Positions 39,298 to 51,468 of a stretch of 64,000 bases of DNA are shown here, one piece after another (position 1 is the first letter of the stretch; each line of letters begins with the position of its first letter). The DNA comes from Engraulis encrasicolus. Taxonomy: Eukaryota > Chordata > Actinopteri > Clupeiformes > Engraulidae. The stretch spans positions 16,677,889 to 16,741,888 of the forward strand of contig NC_085865.1 of the NCBI RefSeq assembly GCF_034702125.1, given 5' to 3'. The position numbers and the translations under genes were made by a program. The notes below the pieces were generated by a model. It did no database searches and was not told the DNA's origin. It saw only the letters and a list, made by a program, of their open reading frames with translations.

Positions 39298-40485
39298 ACC
39301 GTATTAGCCCGAATATAAGACGATCCTGATTATAAGACGACCCCCCATTTTCAGGCTCATGCTTTGGGGAAATTTTTTTGTTTCACATTGGAAACTTTTC
39401 TCAAAATGCAGTTTTTAATTTGTTGGAAAATCTGAGGCTTTTTATAAAAGAACAAATTTCACAATATAATTTTCATGGAATTTCCATGATATAAGACCAC
39501 AGATGGCTACTCATATCCTTTTCCTTTCTTTACTCCCTTCACCTGTCAAGCGCCAATAGGCACCGTAACAGGCTACAGCCGTCTGGGCCCGCCTGTTTAA
39601 AGTGCGACGCAACATAGCCTACATTCAGAGTCTGCGCCAGCCAGGCAGGCAACCAGTCCAGTAGAGATAGGCAATCTATTGTGCAATGCACAGATTTTGC
39701 GAAATGCTTCGTTGACAGCAATATCTAACCAGCAGCCGTCTCGCCAAATCGCCGTTCATTTTATGCATCCAAAGTTTTCCGTTGGACTGTAGAAACCGAA
39801 CGTGACCAAAGGCAGATTGACGCATTGCACTTGAAACCCATGCGCTGCCTATCAGGACCACGTTGACATTAAAAGTCCGATTGATATTCATTTCGTACCA
39901 AGGGTAAAACTCCTAGTGCTTTTATATGAGCAAGACAATCTCTTGCCCTAACCATTATTCTGTGTTGTTGCATCGTTGCGAGGCATATCGTCGCTTTGTC
40001 GCGCACACAGATGACCATTGATTGGCTTATGACAGCATCCAAAACTTAGCCTACAGGTTGTTCGTCAAATCACCCTTCATTTCTTTAGTTCTAGTGGCGT
40101 TATCGGCTGACCAGAGAGAACGACCAAAGCTTTCCTGATGAACCAAACACAAATAAAAGCAGAGCAACAAGCCGCGATTGACTTGTTTTTCCCCTTGCAC
40201 TGTCGTCCGCATCGCGTTGACATTGACAGTTGATAGACGTGCGGTGCAACCGTCATAACGAAACAAGCATCTGCAAATTTGATATGGACAAAACAATCTC
40301 TTAACCCATCCATTATTGAGTTTTGTGGCATTGTTGTGAAGCATAGGCTAATGGCCGAATTCAGGTTAAGTTAAAAAAAAAAAAATTTTTTTTTTTTTTT
40401 ACTTTTTTCTCTAGCGCGCGGAAATAAGACGACCCTTACTATTTTTAGAACAAAAACCACGTCTCATATTCGGGCCAATACGGGT
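39298..40485. mobile_element. 1.2-kb non-autonomous DNA element with CCGTATT ends
   Basis: The left end CCGTATTAGCCCGAATATAA is mirrored by the right end 'catattcgggccaatacgg'. 'ataagacgac' motifs lie near both ends. No transposase frame is visible and no target duplication was confirmed. It interrupts the 3' flank of gene A2, which is continuous in block 1. Confidence 0.75.
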
Positions 40486-40796
40486 AAATGGGTTTGGAAG
40501 AGACACACCTGGTCAGTCTGGTGTGATCACTTTTGCACAACCATAATTTCACAAAAGGAGAAAAATTGCATCATTTAAGGACATTAGTAAGGGTTCAGAA
40601 TGAGAAAGTTGAAAGGGGGGGGGGGGTTTACTTGCTCATTTAGATAACCGAAATTGCGTCTTTACATTGAAAACTTTGCTTACGGACATGAAATAGTCCC
40701 GACATAATGAATTGTTTTAGACAACCAAGACTGTATACACACACTTCAAAACAATGGTTAAATAAACCAGAAACAGCAATTAGATGGGTTTGACAT

Positions 40797-40802
40797 TTTA
40801 TT
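40797..40802 (-). terminator. Poly(A) signal AATAAA of gene A2
   Basis: Minus-strand AATAAA in the conserved 'cttcaataaaatg' context. Confidence 0.6.
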
Positions 40803-41383
40803 GAAGCTTCAAAGATTAGACCTGGAGAGACAAGAGAAAATTCATGTTAGAATTTGCCAAGCCAATTCCAGCTACGCAATCTAGACCTAGTAAAAACCAC
40901 TAGACAGCAAATCCAAACACAATTCAATCTACAAAACATGACAAGCATCTTGAAGCCTCCATAGTGACTCCAGCTGGTCTGAACTGACAGCTTTTAAATT
41001 AGGATTCATAAGGCATGGGGACAAGTGTAGAAAAGGAAGATCAAGAAAATCCCATGTTTAGGTGCAGGACAAAGACATCTTTAGTGTGAGGAGTCCACAC
41101 ACTTGAATTCCTTTTTTTCCCGTTTTAATCTTGGAGGCCTTCAGATTCTACATCTAGGTAGAGAATCAGAGGAAGACCTCAATGATCAAAACGTCATTCT
41201 ACCATGGAAGGAAACACAAAACAAGGAATTAAAGTGTGCAGACATTTCATTCGAAAACATGGAATGAAGCGTAGGCCTTGACAGTCTGTGCTGAACTGCC
41301 AGAAGCCATCTAGCAGGCAATGTAAAATGGTTCAACATACCCAATTTAACAGCCCCAGCGAGTCCAGCAGTGGATACTAACCT

Positions 41384-42202
41384 TCAGCTGAGAGAGTAGA
41401 GCTGCCGCTTCTGCTGCCGTTTAGACTTGTGCCCTGCTGTAAGGGGATGTTGCTTGGTCTGCTGCTTTGGTGGGGCTGTAGACTGTGTTGTCAAGGATTG
41501 CTGTGTCTGTTGCACAGATTTGGACGCAGCCTGAGGCTTCTGGTCATCATACATCTGTGCCACAGGCATTTTGGATTTGGCATGTTGAGGAATACTACCC
41601 CCATCTTGTTGCTTGGTCTGCTGCTTTGGTGGGTCTGTAGCCTGTGTTGTCAAGGATGGCTGTGTCTGTTGCACAGATTTGGACGTAGCCTGAGGCTTCT
41701 GGTCATCATACATCTGTGCCACAGGCATTTTGGATTTGGCATGTTGAGGAATACTACCCCCATCTTGTTGCTTGGTCTGCTGCTTTGGTGGGTCTGTAGC
41801 CTGTGTTGTCAAGGATGGCTGTGTCTGTTGCACAGATTTGGACGCAGCCTGAGGCTTCTGGTCATCATACATCTGTGCCACAGGCATTTTGGATTTGGCA
41901 TGTTGAGGAATACTACCCCCATCTTGTTGCTTGGTCTGCTGCTTTGGTGAGGCTGTAGCCTGGGTTGTCAAGGATGGCTGTGTCTGTTGCACAGATTTGG
42001 ACGCAGCCTGAGGCTTCTGGTCATCATACATCTGTGCCACAGGTGTTTTGGATTTTCCATGTTGAGGAATACTACCCCCATCCTGTTCCTTGGTCTGCTG
42101 CTTTGGTGGGGCTGTAGCCGGTGTCGTCAAGGATGGCTGAGTCTATTGCACAGATTTGGACGCAGCCTGAGGCTTCTGGTCATCATAGAGCTGTCCCACA
42201 GG
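41384..42202 (-). repeat. Coding minisatellite, 159-bp units, in gene A2
   Basis: Five in-frame units. Three of the inner units share private changes (GKSKM-type 'AKSKM' and 'TDPPKQ') not seen in A1. They therefore multiplied within A2 after the duplication. Confidence 0.85.
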
Positions 42203-42656
42203 TTGTTTGGATTTGTCTGGTGACTGCGATTCATCTTTGATTTCCTGCTGTTCATCTTTGATGACCTGTGTTTGCTGCTGTTGAGGGATAACCCCCTTGA
42301 TGCCAGAGTTGCTGCTGGTGGATGGCTTGTTGTGAATGCTGTTGCTGACACTTTGGGTCTTCTGGCCTTGGTCAGGACCTCTACCAGGATCATGAAGCCC
42401 TAAAGACGCAGAAACTTTATTTAGGACCACAATAAACAGGTATCCATAAGGATAAATCTATTGAGCAAGGGTACTTCACTTACCATTTGCAAGCCCAAGG
42501 TCATAGGAGGCAATGGCTACAAATAGCAGCGTTAGGCTACAAACACAAAATGAGAAGTGTCAGACATGATGGCACTGCTAATAGCTTAATTTATTTAGAA
42601 ATACTGGATGGTTAAAAAACATACCTGTACCGCTTTCCATTTGCACCCCACATCAT
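41384..42656 (-). pseudogene. Array gene A2: repeat-protein gene with premature stop
   Basis: Exons 42656-42625, 42536-42484 and 42399-41384, with the same splice sites as A1. A TAG at 42145-42143 replaces the CAG that begins the QTQPS part of the first repeat unit in A1. As read, the product is 113 residues, comprising leader, linker and part of unit 1. Downstream the frame is undamaged for about 250 codons: four more units and the complete C-terminal ending with KRQLYSLS and a TGA at 41384. This is a single lesion in an otherwise clean frame. It is either a very young pseudogene, an allele, or a sequencing error. It has one more repeat unit than A1 (five against four). Confidence 0.75.
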
Positions 42657-42727
42657 CCAGTTGTTATTAGCTGCTACCACCACACAGTTGACACAAAGTC
42701 ACATTGCAGCAGTGGCATCAAGGCAGC

Positions 42728-42760
42728 TTTTAAGGCAGATTAGATTTTGTTTCAACCAAT
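42728..42760 (-). promoter_or_regulatory. Core promoter of gene A2
   Basis: Inverted CCAAT box (42760-42756) and TTAAAA (42733-42728), spaced as in the sister genes. Confidence 0.5.
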
Positions 42761-42879
42761 CACACACTGATTAGGGAAACAAGATCAGCTGAAGAGGTAA
42801 TTAGTGTAATAATCAGCAGGTGTGCTACGTATTGAATTGTACCGTTTGGAGTCTGGTTGTCCATCACTCAAAACCCAAC

Positions 42880-43447
42880 CGAATCTCACTCATTTCGTGA
42901 AGTATTCACGAAAAAAATGGATTAATTTTCGTGGTGCATTCACGTTATTGCCCGTTTTTCGTGGTAGGGCAACGAAACGCTGCCTATTCACTTGAATTGC
43001 CCGACTGTTGCCTAGCGACCCACTAGTTTGATGCCCTTTCGGTAGCCTACCGTCACATGGTAATCAAACATTTCAAACAAGCAATTTAGGGTTAGGTTTA
43101 GGGTCAAGGTTAGGGTTAAGGTTAGGGTTAAGGTTAGGGTTAGGGTTAGGTTTAGGGTTAAGTAGGGTTAAGGTTAGGTTTAGGTTTAGGTTTAGGTTTA
43201 GGGGACATAAGGCGTGAGTACCGAAAGGGCGTCGAATTAGTGAGTCCCGAGTGTATCAGCAGTGTTCTGTCAGCACCCCCTCCCCGCCCCTGCAGACGCT
43301 TGGATAACCATAGCAGCAGTGGGGCAATTCAAGTGAATAGGCAGCGTTTCGTTGCCCTACCACGAAAAACGGGCAATAACGTGAATGCACCACGAAAATT
43401 AATCTATTTTTTTCGTGAAGACTTTACGAAAGGCGTGAGATAGGGCT
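42880..43447. mobile_element. Foldback element with TTAGGG-type repeats (copy 2)
   Basis: Duplicate of 27725-28290. The inverted arms again enclose a TTAGGG/TTAGGT/TTAAGG run (43087-43202). The run differs from copy 1 by small changes in unit number and order. Confidence 0.75.
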
Positions 43448-43996
43448 CCAAAACCACATAAAACAATGCAGGTAACCCACCTGTACGAAGATGTCCCACC
43501 CTATATGTTGAAAATATAAATAAAAGAATTTTGAATAATTTTTGCTCAATTTGTACGCAAAAGCTTTTACGACTGCTCAAACCCAATTGATATGCCCTCA
43601 GAATCTGCTTCCGCTAGTTGGTTGCTGATGACATTTGCGGTTCACATCGGGTAGCTACTCGTGGGATTGCAACAGAGTGAACGCCTACTTGATCCCACAG
43701 AAGGCAAAGCAGAACGTGTGTCCTGAAATTCTGTGCATGTGCAGTTCATCACATCAGTAGGAAAACAATCATTTGCAGCGTTGCTTTCATATATATGACC
43801 AATAACTTACTGGATAGCTATTATAATCTTGTTTTCATTATGATTCCAACCATATGGGTTGTGGATCCCTCAGTTGTCCCATATCTGTTTAATCATTCAT
43901 TTTCAGGTGCCCATGGTTTTACTAATCTGAAATTGCAACCCTGAGGCGTAGCCAAGATGGCCGCCATGTGACATGTGTTATTTTAAGGGCCCTTGT

Positions 43997-44186
43997 CCAA
44001 ACCTAGGACAGTGCACTTCCAAGTGTATCAGCCTAATTAGTCACACCCAGTGATTGGATACTCTTTGTTAGTCACACCCAGTGATTGGATATTCCGTAGA
44101 GTTCACCAAAGACTATCCAATCACTGGGCGTGACTAATTAGGCTGATACACTTGGAAGTGCACTGTCCTAGGATTTGAGACTTTGG
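43997..44186. mobile_element. Palindromic MITE (copy in block 2)
   Basis: Duplicate of 29140-29329. Here the arms match each other slightly better ('cacttccaagtgtatcagcc' against 'ggctgatacacttggaagtg'). Confidence 0.75.
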
Positions 44187-45497
44187 TTCAAAAATAGTCC
44201 ATCAGAGCAAGATATCGCAAAACACGCCCACCCAATGCAAAAGAGTGTACTCAAGCTGGGTCTGCTAAGGGGGCGTTGTCCCCTCCTTCGTCTTTTATTT
44301 TTGTGGTGTTTGCAGAAGAAGTGCGCTACCACCATCTACAGCGCTAAGGGGACTCAATTCATTCTCAACCTCAGGACTCCGAAGGTCTCCTAACCGAAGG
44401 TCTCCTAAAGTGGATACCGGAAAATAATTAAAATGACGCATCTCTGTCTAGAATATCTCTGCTTTGGTTACCCGTCAAGCAGACCTACAAAGGTTGAATT
44501 CCAATATGCGGACTCCTGTCCTTCATTACTCACTTGCCTCCTTGTGGCCTCGTGATGACGTCACCGATAAAGGAATTGCATTTTAATATCTTGCAAAATT
44601 TCCATTCTAATATAATTTTCTCATTTGCAAACAGGATAGTGAATGAAGAATTGTCCTCCAAAAGTTGTGGCTAGTTTTGGGAATAATTTTGCTATTAGCT
44701 GCAGGGCAATGGAACTCAAGAGTTGTGACAACTGGGGTACAGAAAGTCGGTTGGTGATATGATTTACGTAGATCCAAATAATTCTAGGCACAGGGTCTCT
44801 TTTCGCTATAGACTAACACAGAACCTCCACACAAGCAAAGATGACTGCACTCTTGACAATCACTTCCTGGAATCATTTTACAAAACAAAATTGCCATTAG
44901 AAAATCTCACTTCATGTACTGAAGTAAACGTGATCCAAGTTTGTATCAACTGCTAGCACATTTTAAGATATTTTAGCAGGCATCTCCAGCTCATGCCTAC
45001 AATCACTTTAATAGACTAATAGGCAAGATGTGTATGGGCTACAGTTTAATACAGCCTGCATCGATGAACACCTGCATCATACATCTAAATTGTAGTGCAC
45101 AAGCCCATGTCATCTACTACTCGTCTAAAGTTCATCATTTTTCCACAATTTGGTGATACCAATGTGTGGGGTATTTTTTGGTTCTGGCCCACTGACTAAG
45201 GAAACAGTCAGACGATTTAACCTAATGTATAGGCAATAGGCTTTCTAAAGGTCCATATACTCTGGATGTGAGGTTTTGTTTAATGCATTGAGACATGCCC
45301 AAACTCCCGCTACAATCTAACCTGATATTAAATTGCTGAAAAAGTGTACAACTTCATAAATTTTGTCCTATATAACTCAAAGTAAATTATCCATTAAAAC
45401 TCATTTTAACATAAACAAGGTTTAGGACACAAAACTGGGCATCAGTCTGGGGTGTGCACACAATCATAATTTCAAAAAGGGAGAAAAAAAAATGCCA

Positions 45498-45797
45498 TTA
45501 ACCCATTTTAGTCTGATGACTCTTATATGTTTAACCTTTGGTGCTCCGAGACACATATAAGCTGAATTCTGGCTCTTGAGATTTTAGCTTTATTTTAAAA
45601 AAAAAAAAGGATGTTACAACTGAATGAACACTTTCTAATGCAAGATGAGGGTCTTGGGGTTTAAATGCAATTTCATGTTTTTACGTGCATCAGAGGCTAA
45701 GATATTCAGGTTTATAGGCAGAGGGCAACTTTCCCAACAAGGGCTTAGGCATTCAGCAGGCGTTTTTTTGCAGGTGCCTTAGGAATCAATGGGTTAA
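45498..45797. mobile_element. TTAA-flanked CCCATT...AATGGG element (block 2)
   Basis: Duplicate of the element at 30934-31233, with TTAA at both borders. Confidence 0.65.
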
Positions 45798-46020
45798 AGG
45801 ACATCACCAAGGGTTCAGAATGGTAAGGAGTTGAATGGGGGAAATTAACTAACTTAGGGGACCAGAATTGGCTCTTTGCTTACCATATTGAAAATCTTTG
45901 CTTATGCACCACAAATAGTTCCTTGAGAAACTGATGAATTGGTTTTAGACCATCAAGACCCTTCATGCTTCAAGAACAGACAAATAAACCAGAAACAGCA
46001 ATGACATGGGATTTTGAAAT

Positions 46021-46026
46021 TTTATT
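46021..46026 (-). terminator. Poly(A) signal AATAAA of gene B2
   Basis: Minus-strand AATAAA about 0.65 kb past the B2 stop codon, in a slightly diverged but recognisable context. Confidence 0.6.
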
Positions 46027-46667
46027 GAAAATTCAAGACACGACCTGTAGAGACAAATAAAAAGTAAAGTCAAGTTAGTATTTCACATGTCAACCTCTAG
46101 AAACCATAAATCAGACAGCGGTTCCAAATTCAGTCTTTGATTTACAAAATGAGCCAAGCATCTTGAAGCCTCAGGGTTGTAAAGCACACATCCATGTGTG
46201 GCACTAGAGGAACTGGAAAGGTCATAGTGACTCCAGCTGGTCTAAACAGAATAGACTGGTTTTAAGTTAGGATTCATAAGGCATGGAGACAAGTGTAGAA
46301 AAGGAAGATCAACAAAATCCCACATTAAGGTGCAGGACAAAGGCAAAGCTTAGTGTGAGGAGTCACACACAATTGAAATTCCTTTTTGCGTTTCATTGCA
46401 TGGCATGTTGATCTTTGAGGTCTTTAGATTCTCTACATCTAGGTAGAGGATCTGAGGAAGACCTCAATGACCAAAACTTAATTCTGCAGTGCCATGGAAG
46501 AAAACAAAAAAAAGGATTCAAGTGGCTTCTCACTCTAAAACATGTAAACAAGTGTAGGCCTTGACCCAGCCTGTGCTGAACTACCTGAAACTGTGCTGAA
46601 CTGCCTACGAAATGCAAAATTGTGTTTCAACATACCCAACGAGTACAGCTCTGGGTGGCAGCAGCCT

Positions 46668-47551
46668 TCAGCTGAGAGAAGAGAGCTGCCGCTTCTGCTG
46701 GTGTTTAGACTTATGCCCTGCTGTAAGGGGCTGTTGCTCGGTCTGCTGCTCTGGTGTAGCCTGTGTTGTCAAGGATTGCTGTGTCTGTTGCACAGATTTG
46801 GACATATGGGGCTTCTGGTCATCATAGATTTGTTCCACAGGATGTTTGGATTTGCCATGTTGAGGAATACTACCCTCGTCTTGTTGCTTGGTCTGCTGCT
46901 TTGGTGGGGTTGTAGCCTGTGTTGTCAAGGATGGCTTTGGCTGTTGCACATGTTTGGAAGTAGTTTGAGGGTTCTGGTCATTATTGTAGACCTTGATCAC
47001 AGGTCGTTTGGATTCATCTCTGATAACCTGCTGCTCATCTTTGATAACCTGCTGTTGATCTTCAGATAAAATGTGCATTTGCTGTTGCTGTTGAGGGATA
47101 ACCCCATTGATGCCAGGGTTGCTGCTGCTGGATGGCTTGGAATGAATGTTGTTGCTGACACTTGTGGATGGTTGGAAGTCAATGTCACTTGCCGATGCCA
47201 CTTCAATGCTGTTGCTGACACTTGTAGAGGGTTTGAAGCCAATCACTCCACCCCTGACACCTATGGGTGGATTTAGTTTTAGTTGGGAACACAATACCTA
47301 CACAGATATCCATAATAAGGGTGTTACTACCATCTCAAAAAGGTAAATCTATTGAGCAAGGTTACTTCACCTACCATTTGCAAGCCCTAGGTCATAGGAG
47401 GCAATGGCTACAAAAAGCACAGCCAGGCTACAAACAAAAAGTGAAAAATGTCAAGACATGATATCACTTTCAAATAGCCTAATTTATTTAGAAATACCAG
47501 ATGGTTAAAAAAACCATACCTTAACTGTTTCCCATTTGCGCCCCACATCAT
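46668..47551 (-). CDS. Array gene B2: secreted Gln/Lys-rich repeat protein (intact)
   Basis: Unrecognised family, intact. Exons: 47551-47520, 47427-47375, 47260-46668, giving 225 residues. The leader is as in B1. The linker contains an extra segment (GINGVIPQQQQQ) that B1 lacks but A1 and A2 share in related form, so B1 has an internal deletion there. It has two repeat units against three in B1, then the conserved ending EQQPLTAGHK...KRQLSSLS. The first unit begins PVIKVYNNDQN, diverged from B1 (PVIQIYNDDQN). Confidence 0.78.
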
Positions 47552-47622
47552 CCAGTTGTTAATAGCTGCTGCCACCACACAGTCGACACAATGTCACATT
47601 GCAGCAGTTGCCTCAAGGCAGC

Positions 47623-47655
47623 TTTTAAGGCAGATTAGATTTTGTTTCAACCAAT
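47623..47655 (-). promoter_or_regulatory. Core promoter of gene B2
   Basis: Inverted CCAAT box (47655-47651) and TTAAAA (47628-47623), spaced as in the sister genes. Confidence 0.5.
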
Positions 47656-48227
47656 CACACAATGATTAGGGAATTAAGGTCAGCTGAAGAGGTAATTAGT
47701 GTAATAATCAGGTGTGCTGTATTGAATTGTATCCTTTGGAGTCTGGCTGTCCATCACTCAAAACCACATTCAAAACAATGCAGATGGCACCTGTGTTAAT
47801 GTGTTACATATTATGTCACACATATTATGTTGAAAATATAAATAAAAGAATTTTGATTCATTTGTGCACATACCTGATTAAAGGTGCACTATGCAGGAAA
47901 TGGTCAAAAAAGGCACTGCAACTATGCTGCTCATTGAAACTGGGTTGCCTATTGCCAAATGGAGCATGGAGAAGATACCCCTTTTCATGTAGCCTATGAA
48001 AAGTGCAATTTTCCCAATCATATTGAATACTTTGAATTTGATGGTGGTGGTAAGTATTCATGAAAAATGTAAGTGAATGGGTGGCATGAATTCTGGAAAT
48101 AAACAACTAAAAATATATAAACTCTGTTCCAATTTCTACAGTGTATGCTTGCATACCAAAGTGAACTACTATTGGCCGAATACCCTCTGCTATGATATGA
48201 GTTAGCCTTCCCGTCAAGGAAAGCTAC

Positions 48228-49388
48228 CAAGTCAATAGGTTCATGATGAAGCAGTGATGCTTTTGCTATGCAGTGCGCATGCGCACTGTCAGTTTGATGC
48301 ATTCTGGTTGAAACTTTCTATATTTTCTAAAGGTGTATAATGTGAGTGAAGACATCTCTGAACTTCCTCTAAATACCTGTACGTACTTTAGTTCTGTTAT
48401 GTACTTTGCATAACTTTGAAATGCATTGATTTTCAAAGGACGGCCATGAGTTTTGGGTGTAAAATAACTGTAATGTATATTAAGCTATCAAATCAATGTG
48501 TTCTTAAGGTCTATATACTATATAGATGCTATATAATGTGCAGTGAGACATCTCCCAACTTCCTACATTAATCTACACCTTAGTTATGTATTGCACTTTG
48601 CATTACAAAATGCATTAATTTCCATTCAAATCCATTGTACAGTTATGGGTTTTGGGCCTAAAATAGCTGCACAATTTATATTAAGACATCTAACCCATAT
48701 ATTTTCTGAAAGCACATACACTCCTCATATAGGAAGAGTTGGAATTTGACCCAAACTCCTACATGCTTCTGCTTCAATCTAACCCTATATTAAAGGCAGC
48801 AGAGAACACCATTGGCTGCCCTCTGCCTTCTCTGGAGGGCCTTTACAGTACCCGCTGTCTAAAAAAAGGGCAATTATATCCTCAGAGACATGTCACATCC
48901 AGACCACAACCTGTCCATCTGGTAGCAGATGCAGATATATAAAAACAGACCAAAAAAACCTCTTTCTACCCAGCGGCCATTACAGCACTTAATTATGCTA
49001 CCAAAGCATAGTTTATATACATACTTATTTTTGTCATTGCTTCAACAAGGAATGCTCAATTTCATTGTGCTTATCACAACGACAAATAAAAGTTATTCGA
49101 TATTATATCGCTGAAATCGTGCACGACTGATACATTTTGGCCTATACAATTCATAGGAAAAGAATCCATTAAAACTGTACATTTATCAAATCCAATGGTG
49201 CCTACTTGCGATAGGCGACCAGAATGGCCTCTATGTTGTTTACCATATTGAAAATCTTTTCTTTTGCGCACCACAAATAGTCCCACTACCTTGACAAACT
49301 GATGAATTGGTTTTAGACCATCAAGAGCCTTCATACTTAAGAAAGGGTTAAATAAACCAGAAACATCAATGAAATGGGATTTTGACAT
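48228..49388. other. Spacer between block 2 and gene C
   Basis: AT-rich intergenic DNA. No gene was recognised. Two similar stretches around 48330-48440 and 48520-48650 ('gtgagacatctc', 'ttagttatgtattgcacttt'-type phrases) suggest an old local duplication. Homology to the 3' flank of the array genes resumes at about 49200. Confidence 0.5.
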
Positions 49389-49394
49389 TTTATT
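49389..49394 (-). terminator. Poly(A) signal AATAAA of gene C
   Basis: Minus-strand AATAAA in the conserved context. It lies 1.1 kb beyond the stop codon because two transposons have lengthened this 3' region. Confidence 0.6.
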
Positions 49395-49581
49395 GAAGCT
49401 TTCAAGGACACGGGACCTGGAGAGACAAAAAAAAGTGTCATGGTATCAGCCTATTTGACATACCAACCTCTAGCTAAATAATCTAGACCCAGTAAAAAAA
49501 ACATTAATCATATAGCAATTCCAAACACACACACACAATTCATTCTTTGATCTACACAAAATGAAGCAAGCATCCTGAAAC

Positions 49582-49742
49582 CTCAGGGTCAGGGGCGGAG
49601 CTATAGGGGGACAAGCAGGGCCCAGGGTCCTCCTGTATTGGCGTTGGGGGCCTTATTGTGACCATGGCAGGCTGTATGGAGGGGCCCTATAGGTGGTTTG
49701 TCCTGGGGCCCTGTGTGCAACTGTTCTACCACTGCTCAGGGT
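49582..49742. mobile_element. Short hAT-like MITE in the gene C 3' region
   Basis: The element at 49590-49734 begins CAGGGGCGGAGC and ends TTCTACCACTG. It is flanked by CTCAGGGT at 49582-49589 and 49735-49742. The sister genes have the uninterrupted 'gcctcagggttgt' here. Confidence 0.8.
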
Positions 49743-49772
49743 CGTACAGCAGACATCAGTGTTATACTACAG

Positions 49773-50101
49773 CAGGGATGAGGAACTTCTCATTCGAAGG
49801 GCCACTTCAAATTTTATAAAGTCCTCCAAGGGCCGTACTATGGACACAAACCAGGATTTCCCCAAGCACTTTAGGCCTATATTGAAGGCTGTCACCTTTA
49901 CAACAGACCCCACCCTCACTAGGTCCCCTGAAAATATAGATTACCTTAAACTGTATTGGCAATGTAATTTCTAAGATTCCTTCACAAAACGTCATATTTC
50001 AATCATGTGAAACTGCATAACTTTAAAATTATGTCGGGGGCCGGATAAGACTGCCTCGAAGGCCATAAGCGGCCCTCGAGACATAGGTTCCCCACCCCTG
50101 T
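49773..50101. mobile_element. Second hAT-like MITE in the gene C 3' region
   Basis: The ends CAGGGATGAGGAAC and GTTCCCCACCCCTG are inverted repeats. The interior has 'gggccg' motifs common in such elements. No clean 8-bp duplication was found, so the flanks have probably mutated. Confidence 0.7.
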
Positions 50102-50509
50102 GTAGAGAGAAGGGAAAGGTCATGGTGACATAGTGCACATCCCATGTTAAGGTGCAGGACAAAGACAACGTTTTTAGTGTGAGGAGCACACCCTTTTTTT
50201 GTTTTATTGCATGGCATTTTAATCTATCTTTGAGGTCTTCAGACTCTCTACATCTTGGCTGAGGAAGAGGATCTGAGGAAGACCTAAATGATCAAAACTT
50301 CTTAAAACTTCTAAAAAAAAAAAAAGTAATTTAAGTGTGCAGACGTCTCACTCTAAAACATGGAAACAAGTGTAGGCCTTGACCCAGTCTGTGCTGAACT
50401 GCCTGAAGCCATCTTCTAGTAGGCAATGTAAAATTGTGTTGTGTTGTAAAATTGTGTTTCAACATACCCATTTTAACACCTCCATCGAGTCCAGCTCTGG
50501 ATGGCAGAT

Positions 50510-51368
50510 TCAGCTGAGAGAGTAGAGCTGCCGCTTCTGCTGGTGTTTAGACTTATGCCCTGCTGTAAGGGGCTGTTGCTCTGTCTGCTGCTCTGGTGTA
50601 GACTGTCTTGTCAAGGATGGCTGTGTCTGTTGCACATGTTTGGACATATGGGGCTTCTGGTCATCATAGATTTGTGCCACAGGGGTTTTGGATTTGCCAT
50701 GTTGAGGAATACTACCCCCATCTTGTTGCTTGGTCTGCTGCTTTGGTGGGGCTGTAGCCTGTGTTGTCAAGGATGGCTTTGGCTGTTGCACATGTTTGGA
50801 AGTAACGTGAGGGTTCTGGTCATCATTGTAGATCTGGATCACAGGTCGTTTGGATTTGTCTTTGACTAGCTGCAGTTCATCTTTGACTAGTTGCAGTTCA
50901 TCTTTGAGAATCTGCAGTTCATCTTTGAGAACCTGCTGTTCACCTTTGAGAACCTGCTGTTCACCTTTGAGAACCTGCTGTTCATCTTTGATAGCCTGCT
51001 GTTCATCATCAACAAGGGTAATGTGTGTTTGAAGCTGTTGAGGGATAAGCCCCTTGATGTCAGGGTCACTGCTGCTGGATGGCTTGTAATTAATACTGTT
51101 GCTGACACTTGTGGACGGATTGAAATCAATGTCACTCGTGGATGCCGCATCAACGCTGTTGTTTACATTTGTGGATGGTTTGAAGTCAATGCCACCATTC
51201 GCAAGCCTAAAGTCATAGGAGACAATGGCTACAAAAAGCACAGCCAGGCTACAAACAAAAAGTGACAAATGTCAAGACAAGATATCACTTTTAAATAGCC
51301 TAATTTATTTAGAAATACTGGATGAAAAAAACATACCTTAACTGTTTTCCATTTGCACCACACATCAT
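50510..51368 (-). CDS. Array gene C: two-exon variant with heptad repeats (intact)
   Basis: Unrecognised family, intact. Exons: 51368-51337 and 51248-50510, giving 256 residues. Exon 1 (MMCGANGKQL) splices at GTATGT to a TTTGTAG acceptor as in the sisters. The second intron is absent: the LANG codons continue directly into GGIDFKPSTNVN. Order: leader, three related FKPST/FNPST-type motifs, a linker, seven heptads of the KDEQQVL/KDELQLV type, two repeat units (PVIQIYNDDQN..., PVAQIYDDQK...), then the ending EQQPLTAGHK...KRQLYSLS. The heptads (Leu/Val/Ile at regular positions) suggest a short coiled coil. As the outermost and most distinct gene it may represent the older form, or a lone intron loss. 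Confidence 0.78.
50856..51015 (-). repeat. 21-bp coding tandem repeat (heptads) in gene C
   Basis: Seven in-frame units of 21 bp. Neighbouring units are identical or differ by one to three bases. B1, B2, A1 and A2 have only about two such units in the matching place, so C expanded them. Confidence 0.85.
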
Positions 51369-51435
51369 TCAGTTGTTATTAGTTGCTACCACCACACAGT
51401 TGACAGTCACATAGCAGCAGTTTCATCAATGCAGC

Positions 51436-51468
51436 TTTTAAGTCAGATTAAATTTTGTTTCAACCAAT
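51436..51468 (-). promoter_or_regulatory. Core promoter of gene C
   Basis: Inverted CCAAT box (51468-51464) and TTAAAA (51441-51436), as in the other four genes. Confidence 0.5.

Larger units (their letters stand above)
39210..48227. repeat. Segmental duplication block 2 (genes A2 and B2)
   Basis: Collinear copy of 25030-33773. It carries a 1.2-kb element (39298-40485) not in block 1. It lacks the block 1 insertions at 25608-26001 and 28826-29122. It also has a deletion corresponding to 29828-30190. Sequence agreement in non-coding spacer (for example 43220-43900 against 28060-28740) is very high by eye. Confidence 0.85.
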
